A stretch of DNA of 53,114 nucleotides from Trachelipus rathkii. Lineage: Eukaryota > Arthropoda > Malacostraca > Isopoda > Trachelipodidae. Location: NCBI GenBank assembly GCA_015478945.1, contig JABUQX010097217.1, forward strand, positions 1 to 53,114, in the 5' to 3' direction. Positions within the stretch are counted from its first letter, which is position 1; every line of letters starts with the position of its first letter. The notes under the pieces are model-generated. The model was not told where the DNA came from. It did not search any database and saw only the letters and a program-made list of their open reading frames with translations. The translations under genes were made by a program, and so were the position numbers. Positions 38,315 to 51,633 of this stretch are shown here, piece by piece.

Positions 38315-38920
38315 TGTGTCGTAATTCACAGAATGTCGAAATTATGTGTCGCATGAAACAGAATGCCGAAACTGTTTGCCGTTCTGCACAGAACACCGAA
38401 AGTATGTGCCGCAACGCACATAACACCAAAAAATGTTTACCACACTGCACAAAACATCGAAAGTATATTCCATACCGTACAGAACACCGAAAGTGTGTGA
38501 CTCGCTGCACAGAGCTCCGAAAGTATGTGCCGTACCACCCTGAACGTCAAAATATGTGATGCATCGCCCAGAACGCCAATAGAGGGTTCCTCACCACACA
38601 GAACGCCGAAAGTGTAAGCAGCACCTCTCAGGATATCGAAGTATGTGCAGCAAAGAACGTCGAATGTATGTGCCGCAATGCACAAAACTCCTAAAATGTG
38701 AACCACGCCTCACTGACCGCCGAAAACGTATGTTGCACCTTACAGAACTCCGAAAGTTTGTGCAAAATCTCACAAAACGCAGAAAGTACGTGCCAGACAG
38801 CACAGAATAACGAAAGTGTATGTCGCATCGCACTAGACGCCGAAATTGTGTTCCGCAACCTGCAGAATGCCAAAAGTTGGTGTCGCACGAGACAGGACGC
38901 CGAAATCATTACCGCACCGC
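38315..38920 (+). repeat. 30-bp minisatellite, ~20 diverged copies
   Basis: The unit is of the type CAGAACNCCGAAAGTATGTG followed by CCGCANNGCA. I count twenty copies from the recurring CAGAA..CCGAAA core, spaced 29-32 bp. A 30-bp period is divisible by three, so all frames stay open over long distances on both strands: plus frames (38,314-38,559; 38,698-39,033) read a ten-residue CRxxQNxES repeat, and minus frames (38,271-38,936) read a RHxxSxFCxx repeat. GC content is far above that of the surroundings. There is no start context or other gene evidence, so I call it a repeat rather than a protein. A fragmentary counterpart is at ~29,090-29,215. Confidence 0.85.
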
Positions 38921-40099
38921 GATCCAATGAGACCACAGCTACACAAGCATGGCTACGATGTCAGACGGTATATTATCACTCGAGTAGCCATCGTACGACA
39001 GACAACGAAATCACAACACTATATAATCCGTAGACTCTGACAATAAACACCAGACATACACTACGTCATCACTTGATACCATCACCATATGTTGCGAATT
39101 GCACGCGCGATAAAATGTAACACCCATATATAGGCCCGCTTCCTTGCTCTAGACATTTCGTGAAAAATTGCTGGAAGATTCCCCACACTTTAGAACTCTA
39201 CTCACAAGAGCACAGAGAGAAGAGCAGCGCTGAACATCTGTCCCCCTCCATCTCTACATTCGCGAGGTTTACGAGTTGTCTTATTATACATACATCAAAT
39301 AATATTCGTACACTAAATACTTCCTACTTTATTTTTCTCTTGTGGAGCTCCTCACACATATAATATCACCCCGACAAAGCACATACATCATTCCCTCATT
39401 ACAAGCAAAATATCTCATTACTCAAGGCATGTTTTGTAAAATAAAAACTACAAAAAGTCCCACTTACCACAGTTACACGATTATATTATAAAATGATACC
39501 GACTTACTACACTCAAACTATTAAATATAGAGAGAGAAACTAAAATTTATATATCTCTAGTGTCTCTAACTTAATGAATAAACAAGATATGACATATATA
39601 CAACAAGGTCTCACTCTTGTGCGTGTTGCCCTATACTCATTATAAATCTTACCACACTGATTCGGAAAGACACCATGGTGCCTAACAATCTGATAATCCA
39701 TGAGCTCAGCTAAGAAGCAAAAACACGTCCCTGTGCTTTGACCCTGGTGCAATAAACGCGCAACTTAAAAAAATTATTCATACTTATACCATTAATACAC
39801 ACTCACACCTGTTCACAGAGTCTCAAAAATAAATTACAAAATCCTCGTTTCGCAATATACAGATATTAGCATATAAATATCACTCTGAACGACTTATATT
39901 CAATATACTCGCTTAATTGATAAAGTGAGTAATCTCGAAAAATCGAATCTGGACCGACGTTTATATCAACACAGAACTCCTCACCAATGATAACATTAAT
40001 TCATCTCTTACCCAACACCTTACTCTTTGTTTTGTTAAAATTTTTTTATATTATCGACATATGAACTATTTTGTTGCATGATATTTATAATAACATGTT
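38921..40099. other. Non-coding, right arm
   Basis: No recognisable gene. Short frames at 39,160-39,363 and (minus) 39,540-39,752 have no family features. GC content is somewhat higher than in the arm in general. Confidence 0.5.
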
Positions 40100-40464
40100 G
40101 AGACCAAATGATTGGTAATTCGCTGTAGTGGTTTGGCAGCTGAAGAATATGTTTGGCTTGATGGTATATTATTCCGAGCTGCACACTTGCATATTATCAT
40201 GTGTTACGTATATTTATTATTTTGAATCACAAAAAATTAATGTTCGATTTTCAATTTTACTCTTTTATATATTACTTCTTGTCCTAGTTGCGACAATATT
40301 TCTTGAGAATATAATACTCGCCTTTCGCTTAGCCGAGATATTATTTACTTGAACATAAAAATTTAAAGTACCGTAAAAAAAACTCATAGGAGTAAAGTAC
40401 TCTTTATAATTGGGCTACTTTTTTAAGACATTAGTAAATTTCATTTACCTTTTAAATAGTTAAA

Positions 40465-40485
40465 GTCTCAAGTTTGAGACCCCTG
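40465..40485. other. hAT-end-like hairpin, right-arm copy
   Basis: GTCTCAAGTTTGAGACCCCTG is the exact reverse complement of 27,993-28,013 and is among the best conserved words in the arms. The flanking 8 bp (GGTTATCT) is the inverse of the left flank (AGGTAACC), as expected from inverted duplication and not from a target-site duplication. Confidence 0.4.
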
Positions 40486-40499
40486 GGTTATCTACTAAC

Positions 40500-41864
40500 C
40501 CCTAAAATGGATTAAGGGATGGAGCACCCCCTTCAATTTTGTAAATTGTGATACACTACTAGGAGTGCTTTATTCAGGTCCCGACACCTATGTTATGACA
40601 CGCAATTGCTAGCCTAAGAGGTTTTAATATTTTATATTTTTCGATTATATTCAAAGTCATATAACTTTATTATTGTAATTTTTATAATATACCCCCTAAT
40701 TATACCTTGAAATAAAGGTAGGCTTTGGAGCCCTTGGAGTACGGCCGTTGAGAGAAAGATTTAAAAAACAATAATAATTAAATTATTATAAAATAACTTT
40801 CAAATAGAGTATCTATTTTCATAGACAAAATTGGATCACATAAGTCTCTTCCAATAGTAGTTATATCTATCTTTTTTTTGTAAGTTTTTCCTTTTTATTA
40901 TCATACTTCTTCTTCATCCTTCACTTCTTATCTTTCTTTACTTTACTTCTTTTCTTTTCTTATCATATCTTCTTCTTCGTTTTATTATCTATTTACCTTC
41001 TTTACTATATTATCTACACTTTACTTCTTATTCTTCTTCTTACTTTACTATTCTCTCTTCTCCGCCTAGATATCTCTTCAGAAAGAATTGCAATGTTAAT
41101 TTTTATGCACTAAAACATAGTTCAACCTTCCTTGTTATATAGTTATTATCTAAAATTTTATTATATTAAAAACAAAATATAATACGTATATATAGCTAAT
41201 ATGTATTGAAATTAATATTCTCATTATTTAATTTTTTTATTAAAATAGTAAAATGTGTACAATATTTTTACTATTATTTAAAGAACTATTACTAATATTT
41301 AATAACTAATATATTATTAAAACTTTACTATTTAGTTAGCTATTTATTTACAGCTCATCATAAATAAAAATTATATCACATTCTAGTAATAATTATTTTA
41401 GTATATTATTTATTGTTTATAAATATTATTAAATATTGTATTTTATATATTATTTATATTAATTTATTTAATATTATAATTTTATTATTAGACATTATAT
41501 TTACTTAAATCATTTATATACAGTATTGTTCATTACTCAAATTAATAATATAAAAAAAATTGTGGTCTTTAATATATAATATGCTGCAGTACACTTTTGT
41601 AATAATTTGTTTAAAATCTTTTATGCTAAATTTGAGCTGATTATGTTCAGCTATCTTTTTTTCAGATCATTTAAAAAGTACTTAAATCAAGTTGGATTTT
41701 TCAAAATATGAAATAAGTCCATTCAAAATTTTAATACATTCATCAATTAGATTTATAATTTGGTATTTGAATATATTATATTTTATTAATTTATTATTTG
41801 TATTTATTAGATTGTTTAATTTTAATTACTATTTTATTTACTATTAATAATAAATTGGAAAATA
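40500..41864. other. AT-rich non-coding with a polypyrimidine tract
   Basis: 40,868-41,060 is almost pure pyrimidine on this strand (CTT/TTC/TTA words), and no matching polypurine run is evident at the mirror position in the left arm. The rest is featureless AT-rich DNA. Confidence 0.6.
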
Positions 41865-42593
41865 GTAACTAAAGTGGTTTCCAACTCGCCCACTGAACCA
41901 TGTAAATCAAACTTGAAGAACCGGGTTAACTAAAAGGGGGTGGGAAATTTTTTCAAACGTGAAATTTTCCAAAATTTGAAGGCCTATTTCAACAAATTAA
42001 TTTAATATGTTTGTGCTTGTTAAAGTATAACTTTCTTCTTTGGGAAACTGTTTAAATCAAATATGTAGAGCCCCTGATCTACTTAGTATTAATACTAAGG
42101 AAAATTAATTATAAGATATGAAAACTTATTGTCCAAAATAAAAGATAAAGGTAAGTAACACGTGTTACATATTATGTATCAGTTATTACTAAATTATAAG
42201 ATATTTGAAAAACAGAAGGATTTTGTATTATATAATTAATATATATTATACTTATAAATAAACAAATATATGAATATATATATCTAGGTTGATGAGCATG
42301 TTTAATATTTAAAATATAAAAAATTATATATAATGTATGTTAAGATATATATATATATATAATATTAATATATATATTATATATATATATATTATATAAT
42401 ATATTTATTATATTAAATTATATATAATAATAATATATATATAATATATATAATATAATATATTATATATATATATTATAATATATATTATTAATATATA
42501 TAATTAGTATATATATAATTAAATATATATATTAATTATATTATATATATAATATATGTATATATATATATAATAATTATATTAATTATATTA

Positions 42594-42624
<31 letters not shown>

Positions 42625-43610
42625 TTATATGTAGAATATAATATTAATATAATATATATTAATATATATATATAACTGAGGTAATTAATATATAATATAT
42701 ATATATATTTCATATATATACTATAATACATATATATATTTATATATATAAATTAATATATATATATATATATTATATATATAATTATATATTATATATT
42801 AATATATATATATATATTAATATTAATTAATATATAATTATATATAATAATATATATAATATTATTATAATATATATAAATAGTATATTATTATATTAAT
42901 ATATTATTATATATATATCAATATATATATATGTATATATATATTTAATTATTAATATATATAATATATTTATTAATATATATATATTAATATAATATAT
43001 TAAATAATATATTAAATATATATTATATTATATATAATATATTATATATATATATATATAATATTATATATTAATATAATATTAATATATTAATATTAAT
43101 ATTAATTAAATTATATATAATAATATATATATATTAATAATTAATATTATTAATTAAATATATTTAAATATATGATTATATATATATATATTGTATTAAT
43201 ATAATATATTAATATTATACAAAACCTTTATGTTTTACACAAATCTCTAAATTGTATATAAGACTTAATACATATAATGTACCGCTTAATCTCACCTTTA
43301 TCCTTCTTTTGACAATAAGTTTTCAAGTCTTAAATTTTCCTTAGTTATACTAAGTAATATGTAGGGCCATATTTATATTATAAATATTTTGAAATGGAAA
43401 TGAAATTAATATAATAAATACAAAGTATTAAAAATTTTCATAATAAAACATATTTAATAATATTACTTTAGTTGATATATGGCCTTCAAAATTTTTAGGA
43501 AATAATATTCACGTTATGAAAATCTCCCCCCCCTTTATTTTTAAAATTAACGCTCAGTGTTACTTCAAGTTATGTATTGACACTTAATGGATTACATATG
43601 TCATAATTAA
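41865..43610. repeat. AT-core palindrome (right-arm copy), ~370-bp inverted flanks
   Basis: The left flank 41,865-42,235 and the reverse complement of 43,222-43,610 align. Shared words are GAAAATTTAA-type and TGAAAACTTATTGTC (~42,118), GATAAAGGT, AACTTGAAG (~41,912), an AAAGGGGG run, and TTTGAAGGCC (~41,976). Between them lies ~1 kb of TA/TAAT repeats (42,240-43,215). The whole could extrude a cruciform. The same unit in mirror position is at 24,400-26,300, so four homologous flanks exist in the window. Confidence 0.75.
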
Positions 43611-46110
43611 CTACCGAACAATGTCCATTTTCCTCAATTTTGTATAAATCATATATTACAATTTGACCTTCTTTGAAATCAATAGGTCGATGAGAATTTT
43701 ATTAAATGAGGTCATTTGACCTCTTGTTTTTTTTCACTCTTTAAAACTTTAAACATTACTATGTGTATGTAATGGTTGTGCTTCATACGTAACTAAAGTT
43801 TTATATCAAAAATAATCAGAAGAAATTACAGAATCTGTAGATAGTTGTTTAAATTAATAATTAATCTTGAAATATTAATAATAGGTTACATTTTAATATT
43901 ATATATAATAATTTACCTATATTCTGAATAATAAAATTACGAGTTAATAACAGATAACTGACGTGATCTGAGTTGCTGAATCTTCATTGTCATTATAAGT
44001 TTCAGGAATTGTTCTCAAGGAGAAATACCATTAATAAAGTTCATTCATATATAAATAATTTTATAGTAATGTATAATATTTTAAATTTGCTATCTTTATG
44101 ATATTTAATTTATAATCATATACATTAATAATTACATAATTAATGTTTTTCATTCAACAAATCACTAATCTCGCTGTCACAACTACGAGTTTAGCAATGC
44201 TTTTATTCGTTGGTGATATAAAAGTGATGCGATTAGTACGATCGGCCGAGAGTTCACTATTTAAATATCACTCTCCAACAAACTCCCCAATAGTAAAATC
44301 TTTACATCAGAAGTTTTTAAAGTTTGCGTTCCCCGAGTTCCATCGTTGAAGAATTCTACAAGAGTCACTTAACAATGTTATTTGTAAAAATGATAATATA
44401 TTAATATTTATGCGGAATCTACACAATAAGAACGGTAAATATTCCAATACTACCTCTCCTTTTAAAGAACAAATCTCAACTCTAATTGGAGATAGTTTTG
44501 TTAAATCCGGTAGGGTCTCAGAGATGTTTGTTTATGTTATCTCTAAGCGGAAAAATTGAAAAACTTTCCTTCAATAGAAGTGTTTCATATAAGGGTAATT
44601 TTTACGTAGGTATTATATTAATGTGTTAAGCCTTCTGGACAAATCCGATAGCCATCTCACCCTATATCAGTCTTATCCGTGATCACCCTCGTTCTGCTAT
44701 CTTCAGTATGCATAGTAAAAGCTTCAGTTTGATCTCGTTTAAAATTATTTCCCGTTAGGTTTTTTCATTGAAATAAAATAAAAGTAACATTTATAGGTGA
44801 AAATCAGAGTAATCCTACTCTTTAAGAAATTCGCACACAACTAGTATTGAGTCATTCGCATTATTTGTAATGCAGTAGGATCGCCAAACAGTAGCTCATA
44901 TATTAGATATAATATGCCTTTTTGTGTCATTTTTTGATAGAATAAAGTAACCCGTATAAGCATATAAAATGTGATTTTCCAGAAATCTCGCCTACGCATT
45001 ATTGTGTTCTTATTACAAAATTCAAATATCCGGTGAGTAAATCAGCTCTATTTCAAATCAGACTTATGTAAATTTCGTTCTTAAGATTAAAAGATCCACG
45101 TACTTTAATGGAGGAGTTGAATAAGTAGAATACTTCTAAAGGTTTCGAACAAATATTCAATTTTATATACGCTGCTACATGTCTTTTGCGGTGTAACACG
45201 AAAATAAGTTTTTAAAAAATATTGTTCACAAGACCAATCTATTTTTTTTCATGTTCGTGCATATAACTAATTTTTGTTATATTTTACACATACAAACATA
45301 AGCTCGTCACTACCTTTAGATATGTATAGAATCTTATTGGATGAGTTTGCGAATTAGACAAGATGAGGGTAGAACGTTCAAGCTTCAGAAAAAATAAAGA
45401 TAAAAATAGTAAAATTTATAGGCGCTATAAGATCACTAAATTGAGAAAATGAGGAAACAAAGAGATAGAGAAAATGAGTAAAACATTTAAAAAAAAAATA
45501 AAAATTGTCATTTAAGAATATAGTCTCTTAATAAAGTTCAAGATATAAAGTATAAGTTAATAGATATCTTCTAAATAACATCGTTTCAATAAAAAAACTC
45601 GAAAATATTGTATATGTCATAATATTGAATCATGAGATAAATATTACTAATTAGGATTTCTGGGCTTTCTCTTTGCTTAACAATCGCATTACCTTTATGC
45701 CTTCTAAGATAGAGAGGAATAAGAATCCTAATGTATTAAAAACAGGGCTAGTTACGCTGGAAAGTGGATTGTCCTGTAATTTTGCTTTGAATTTGATTCG
45801 TTCTGGAGCTACTTCCCAACTTTTCTCGTGTCTTCTCTACAGGCATCGTGCTTTCTTCAAATAAGTAGTCGTGATTAAAAAATAAGAATAAATAAGAAGA
45901 TAAATAATATAAAAGATAATAAGTAATAATAGAAATAATCGAAGATATGAAACACTTTAGGAGTACAAAGATTGTAGCATAGATTAAAGCAGAGTTATTG
46001 AAAAAGCTTGGGTTTTATACGGGATATGCCAATTGGGTTATTTAGGATTGTTAAGAAAGATAAGGGCAAGGGCTATGAATTTTAAATTTCTCGTATAACT
46101 TGCAATAACT
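43611..46110. other. Right-arm sequence with a shared unidentified block
   Basis: 44,143-44,349 has a 68-codon plus frame (...SPTNSPIVKSLHQKFLKF...). Its 3' part aligns with the minus strand of 23,440-23,560, so the block is in both arms. A second plus frame, 45,673-45,864, has no counterpart that I could find. I recognise no family in either. The remainder is AT-rich. Confidence 0.4.
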
Positions 46111-48810
46111 ACATCATCTGTATATATCATACATTAATAATACATACATATAATAATACATATATTAAACATATAATTACTAATATACATATATATTAAC
46201 TATAATACAGTAAATTTTCCATTAATATATACATACATACATAATATATATACTAATACATACAATCTTATACTAATAACATCATAACTATTAAGGATAA
46301 TTCTAATGGATACAAATTACTTATTGAATAATATAATAAGACTTTAATTCTTTATTATCGTATACAAAATAGTTAATACATATTTTTTTAAAAGTTAATT
46401 AAATATAAAAATAAATATAAATAATTAATATTAAATATATTAATATGTTAGAAATCATCTCATAGAATATATATATATAATATCTATCTATCTTGGCTGG
46501 AGATAATAATAATTATAACATTTAGCTTTAAAGTGATAGATCATTTTTGAAAAATAATTTTGGAAAACGTATCATTGCTGAGATTTGAATAAATATCATA
46601 ATTTATTTTCAGAACACATCATAAAAATCGCTAATAGTTGATCAGCTAACGTACAAAATTTTCTCGATGAATAAAATTTGAGAACGCAAACAGAGACTCG
46701 CTACTAGAACATGCATCATTCTGACGAGTCATAACTCCTAATTTATATTTTTTACATTCTATTGAGTATTAATTTTTATTTAAATTATAATAACTGTGCA
46801 AAGAATTATATCTTTTTCATATTATAATACTAGATATAATTATATTAAACAGAAAACATTTCAGAAGATATACAAACATTAATGGTACTAAATCTACGTT
46901 GAAATTTTAAGGAGTCTTCTTTAATAATATCTATAGCATTAGAGAGTGAAATAGCCATGATTTACAAAATTTGTTTCAATCCAAGTTGAACTTACTGTTA
47001 ATACTATAATAACCTATACTATAATAAATAATCTATGCTCCATAATAATATTATTAGTGAGCTCACCATAAATATGGGGTAATATAATATGGATCTTAAT
47101 AGTATACAATATACAAATCATTTCGGATACTATGATCACTCTATATATATCAGGCAAAATAAGGATTATAAAACTCACTTATACCAAAGAATATTGTTAT
47201 CTTTGTCACTTATATTTATATCCAGCTTTCTATATTCTCACTAATAATTATATTATGAGATATACATAACTCAATATATTTTTAATAAATATCGTTAGCT
47301 CATATATCTTAATGAATATAACCTGACTGATTGAATTCACTTTGAGATTATATACTATTCATAATATGTGAGTGACTGTTTTTACTTATAGAAATTACAA
47401 TTAAAATTACTTGTCAGATCTAGATAGAATAGATAGATATAATTGAAATATAGATTATAGTAATGATAGATTAGATGAATAGATAGATAATTAAGATATG
47501 ATAGGATAGGATATAGATATATATAGTAGATAGATAGATAGATAGAATAGCATACTGATATAAATAAATAATATAAGATAATATAGGTTGATAGATAGAT
47601 AATTAAGATAGATAGATAGATATGATTATAGATATAATATTAATACATAGATAGAATATAGATAATTATAATATGATAATGAGATATTATGAATATATAG
47701 ATTAGAATTAAGTAATATATATATATATATAATTAAATTAATGAATATATAGATTATAATATAGTAAGATATAATTTTGTTATATATATAATGATAGATA
47801 GATGATAGATCGATAGATAGATAAATATAGATATAAATTAGATAGATATATAATAAAGAATGATAGTGATATAAGAATTAAACACTTATCTTCTCTATAC
47901 ATATATAATATAATAATATATTTCAAAGATAATTATTAAATATAGGAGGTAAGGGATGTGATAAAACATAAAACAAAAATAATTATTAATGTAATACTGC
48001 TTGAACAATTGGGTGGAGCGGTGGGCTCCTTCGTGATAGATTGCTTAAGTATAGAGAAATTTTAATTGAAATCGCTGTAACATATTTCCGTGCATGTTAA
48101 ATTTGTTTAATAAAACTTTATTTATCAGTGGTATCTATACAGTAGTTAGTATCTTCCCTGGTGGGTAAGCTCTTATCTTATCTCTAGTAGCAGTGCTATA
48201 ACCCACAGATAGAGCTTCAACTACTGTCTGGAGTAACTAATTTACGCCTCTTCATTCATATGTATCAAACTTGCTTTTAAGTTTTGACTATTCGTGTATC
48301 CTTGCCGTTTTCTACTTGTATGAAGCAAGACATACGATAACGAACAAAAGTAAAGTCATTTCATACATTGTGATATTTCTGTCTTTTTCTTTTAACGTAT
48401 ACTTTGTATTCTTAAATGATTGACTACTTTCCTACAAATTAATAATATTATTGTGAATAATTGTTATTATAATTAATTATTATAAGGATAGTTATTATAT
48501 TATTATATTACTTATTATTATTATTATTATATTATTTATATATATATTATTATTATTTTACTTTATTAATTATATTATTGTATTAATTATTTATTATATT
48601 AATTATTAATTAATCTATTTCATCTATTATTTTTTCAGATTAATTATTGCTTTTATTAATTATTACATTATTTATTATTTACTAATTATTATTATTATTA
48701 TTATTTAATCTATTATTTATTATTATATTATTACTTATCTATTTTTTATTCATTATTATTATCTATTATTATTAATTATTATTATTATTATATTATTATT
48801 AAGTTATTAA
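46111..48810. repeat. Tetranucleotide and TTA repeat-rich stretch: ACAT, GATA, TTA
   Basis: ACAT/ATAC words cluster at ~46,120-46,280. An interrupted GATA/TAGA array fills ~47,410-47,880. TTA/TTAATTA words fill ~48,440-48,800 and mirror the AAT patch at 18,240-18,480. The GATA array has no counterpart near 19,500-19,900 in the left arm. Between them is unremarkable AT-rich DNA with a slightly more GC-rich patch at ~48,000-48,350. Confidence 0.75.
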
Positions 48811-49070
48811 TATTTACTTCCATTATTTATTACTTATTATCCTATTTGCTACTTTTTAGATAGTTATAGTTATATATAGTGAAGTCCTAAGTTAGTATAA
48901 CATTTTATTGTTCTATATTTAGTTAATATTTACACTGATAATTGTTATTTTGTATTCATAACCTTCTCGAGACTTGACGAATTTTTTTCAGTTTGGCTTG
49001 GTCCAACTCTTGATAGTATATATATTTATCCTTTATTAACATCAGAGGACAAGGATATACTACCATTTTT

Positions 49071-49775
49071 CAGCAACGTTGTTACAGCATGTTCCGTTAA
49101 CGCAGCGATAATTCAATAATAAAAAAAATTTATATTTTAAATATCAAAACGACATACGTATAAAAATAAACAGTAAATTTTCAATAAAAAATATATTGAA
49201 AATATAATTATGATTTTAAATTAATAAACATCAGCATTACGTTTTCGTTCGTAAATTTCTTGTAGATAAAAACTCCGTTCTTCTTATGTGCATTTCGTTC
49301 AGCAACGTTGTTACACATGTTCGTTAACGCAGCGATAATTTCATAATAAAAAATTTATATTTTAATATCCAAAAACGACTTACGTAAGCACAATTTACTA
49401 ATAAGATTTTCAAATAAAAAATATTTAAAGAAAATATCTAATTTAAATAATAAACTTCACAACGTTTTTCGTTCGTAAATTTCTTGAGAAAAAAAATCGT
49501 TCTTCTATGGCATTGTTCTTGTTTATATACTCCATTTGTTTCAGCAACGTTGTTACCATGTTCGTTAACGCCAGGCGATAATTCATAATAAAAAAATTTA
49601 TATTTTTAAATATTCAAAACGACTTACGTATAAAATAACTTAGTAAATTTTCAATAAAAATAATATAGAAAACTAAATTTCGATTAAATTTAATAAATAT
49701 AGCAACTTTTATGTATATAATTCTTGTAGATAAAACTCCGTTCTTCTTATGGGCATTTGTTCTTGTATAGCAGTA
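49071..49775 (+). repeat. ~230-240-bp tandem satellite, three copies (right arm)
   Basis: The CAGCAACGTTGTTAC...GTTCGTTAACGC.GCGATAATT block starts at ~49,071, ~49,300 and ~49,543 (periods 229 and 243). Each copy ends with TTCTTGTAGATAAAACTCCGTTCTTCTTATG-like sequence at ~49,256, ~49,480 and ~49,722. Copies differ by scattered one-base indels. The array stops at a TA tract. Reverse-complement copies are at 17,040-18,035. Confidence 0.85.
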
Positions 49776-49810
49776 GAATTACGAAAGTTCAAATAAATTA
49801 TTCTTCATCT

Positions 49811-49816
49811 CTATAT

Positions 49817-49863
<47 letters not shown>

Positions 49864-49867
49864 TTAT

Positions 49868-49933
<66 letters not shown>

Positions 49934-49973
49934 ATATAATATATATATATATATAATATATATATATATATAT

Positions 49974-50019
<46 letters not shown>

Positions 50020-50030
50020 TATATAGTATA
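49811..50030. repeat. (TA)n microsatellite
   Basis: TA with TAATA breaks; the 121-residue minus frame over it is microsatellite translation. Confidence 0.95.
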
Positions 50031-51633
50031 TATGTTATATTTTGCATTAAAAATTATAAAAAAAAAAAGTGTTTTAAAAAAATAAAAAAATAAAAGGAAA
50101 ATTAGGGAAAAATTCATTACTATTTCATTTTTGACTGCTAACAATTATGTTAATAAAATGTTACCAAGCAATCTGTCGAGCTTTCACACCCGTCTTAGTG
50201 GCTAAAGAAAATTGTCTGAGGAAAATGGGCGTAAGAAACGGTGGCTTTGGCAACTTTAAAATCGGTCTTTAAAGATCCTTAGAATAGAGGCGAAATAAAG
50301 CCCAATATTATTATAACATAGAACTTAGGTTTTTATCTTCGCAGGACATATATTTTATTGCCGAAACTTCAAACAAGCTATTGAAAGCAACAAACTGTCA
50401 CTTTGGCAAAGCAATGGAGAAAATAAAAGCAAAGTACAGCATTGAAATTCAATCAAAAAAGCCATTGAAGAAACACTTAGTACCATCTATTTCAAGAGCT
50501 TATTAATTTCACAAAGAAAGAAAGGAGAATTGTGGAATAAAAAGCAATTGAGCAAAAGTTCTTGAAATTAATATATGAATAAACAAGCCAGAAGAAAATT
50601 TAGAACACCAAGAAAAACTCTACACAAAAGCTAAGAATTCAAAAGAAGAAATTTAAGTAAGGAATTTGTCAGCTATATGATTAGAGTGACCAATCTTCAA
50701 GCAACTTTATTAATAAAGCAGCAGTCCTACAATTAAGTAATATCTAATCCACCCACCCTAATCTCAGCCATCCTGAAATCCAAATACATCAGTAATTAGA
50801 AGGTAATAGTTATATTTATAGGTATTAATATAGTTGGTGTGAATGTGGTATTAATATAAATAAGTAACATCTATGAGTTTTCAAACCAAAAGCTAAAAAG
50901 AACAAAAATAAATAAAAGTCCAAAAAATACTGATAATTTTTTATTGAACACTTATTAACAGGAATAACTAATTTTCAATGCAACCAATGTATAATTATTA
51001 TGTTTATTTTTTAGCATTTAGTCTCTCTACTTTACAAATGGAGATTTTTTTTCTATCTTTATATTTTTAGAACCTATTCGAATATATCTACGATGTTTAA
51101 ATAAAATTCACAATTCGAATCGAGTATTTCAAACCACTGATGAAAGGATTTCTCATTGATGTTTTACAAAGTTCTTCTAAATTAAAAAAAAAAAAAAGTC
51201 TTGGGGATTTGAAAAAGAAAAAAATTTACAGGAAAAAAAAAAAAAAAAGTTTCTGCTCTATGTGATGAATGATCATTCGACCGACAAATAATAAGTATTT
51301 AAGCATAGCAAAAATAAAAATAATAAAATAAATAAAATATTACACGGTAAACTTTTATATAGGAAATATAAGAATTTATCTGTATATATAATTGTGTAAA
51401 ATAACATCTTCCTTTATTTTTATTTTTTTTATTTTATATAAAATAAAATGAGTGAATGAGTTTTAAATATTTCGTTTAAATATTTTTTTTTATTTTTTTT
51501 TTTTAATAAAATAATAAAAAAAAATATGAGCGATATCAAAATATAGATACATTGAAACAACTGAAGGGTTTACAGTTTCCTTCAGGAAACATTGCTCCTG
51601 TTACAAAAAAAATTACACTATTAAAGGCAAATT
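50031..51633. other. AT-rich flank, probably upstream part of the Bel/Pao-like element
   Basis: 50,640-51,600 aligns well, inverted, with 14,190-15,310. A broken plus frame at ~50,440-50,720 reads Lys/Glu-rich peptide and could be N-terminal gag, but I see no defining motif. No intact gene. Confidence 0.4.

Noticed and set aside
38315..38920. CRISPR-like array (30-bp regular units)
   Set aside because: The units are contiguous tandem copies with no unique spacers, and the context is eukaryotic retroelement DNA.
27993..40485. A 12.5-kb hAT transposon bounded by the two hairpin words
   Set aside because: The 8-bp flanks are inverted relative to each other (AGGTAACC/GGTTATCT), not direct, so the pair follows from the inverted duplication; no transposase lies between.
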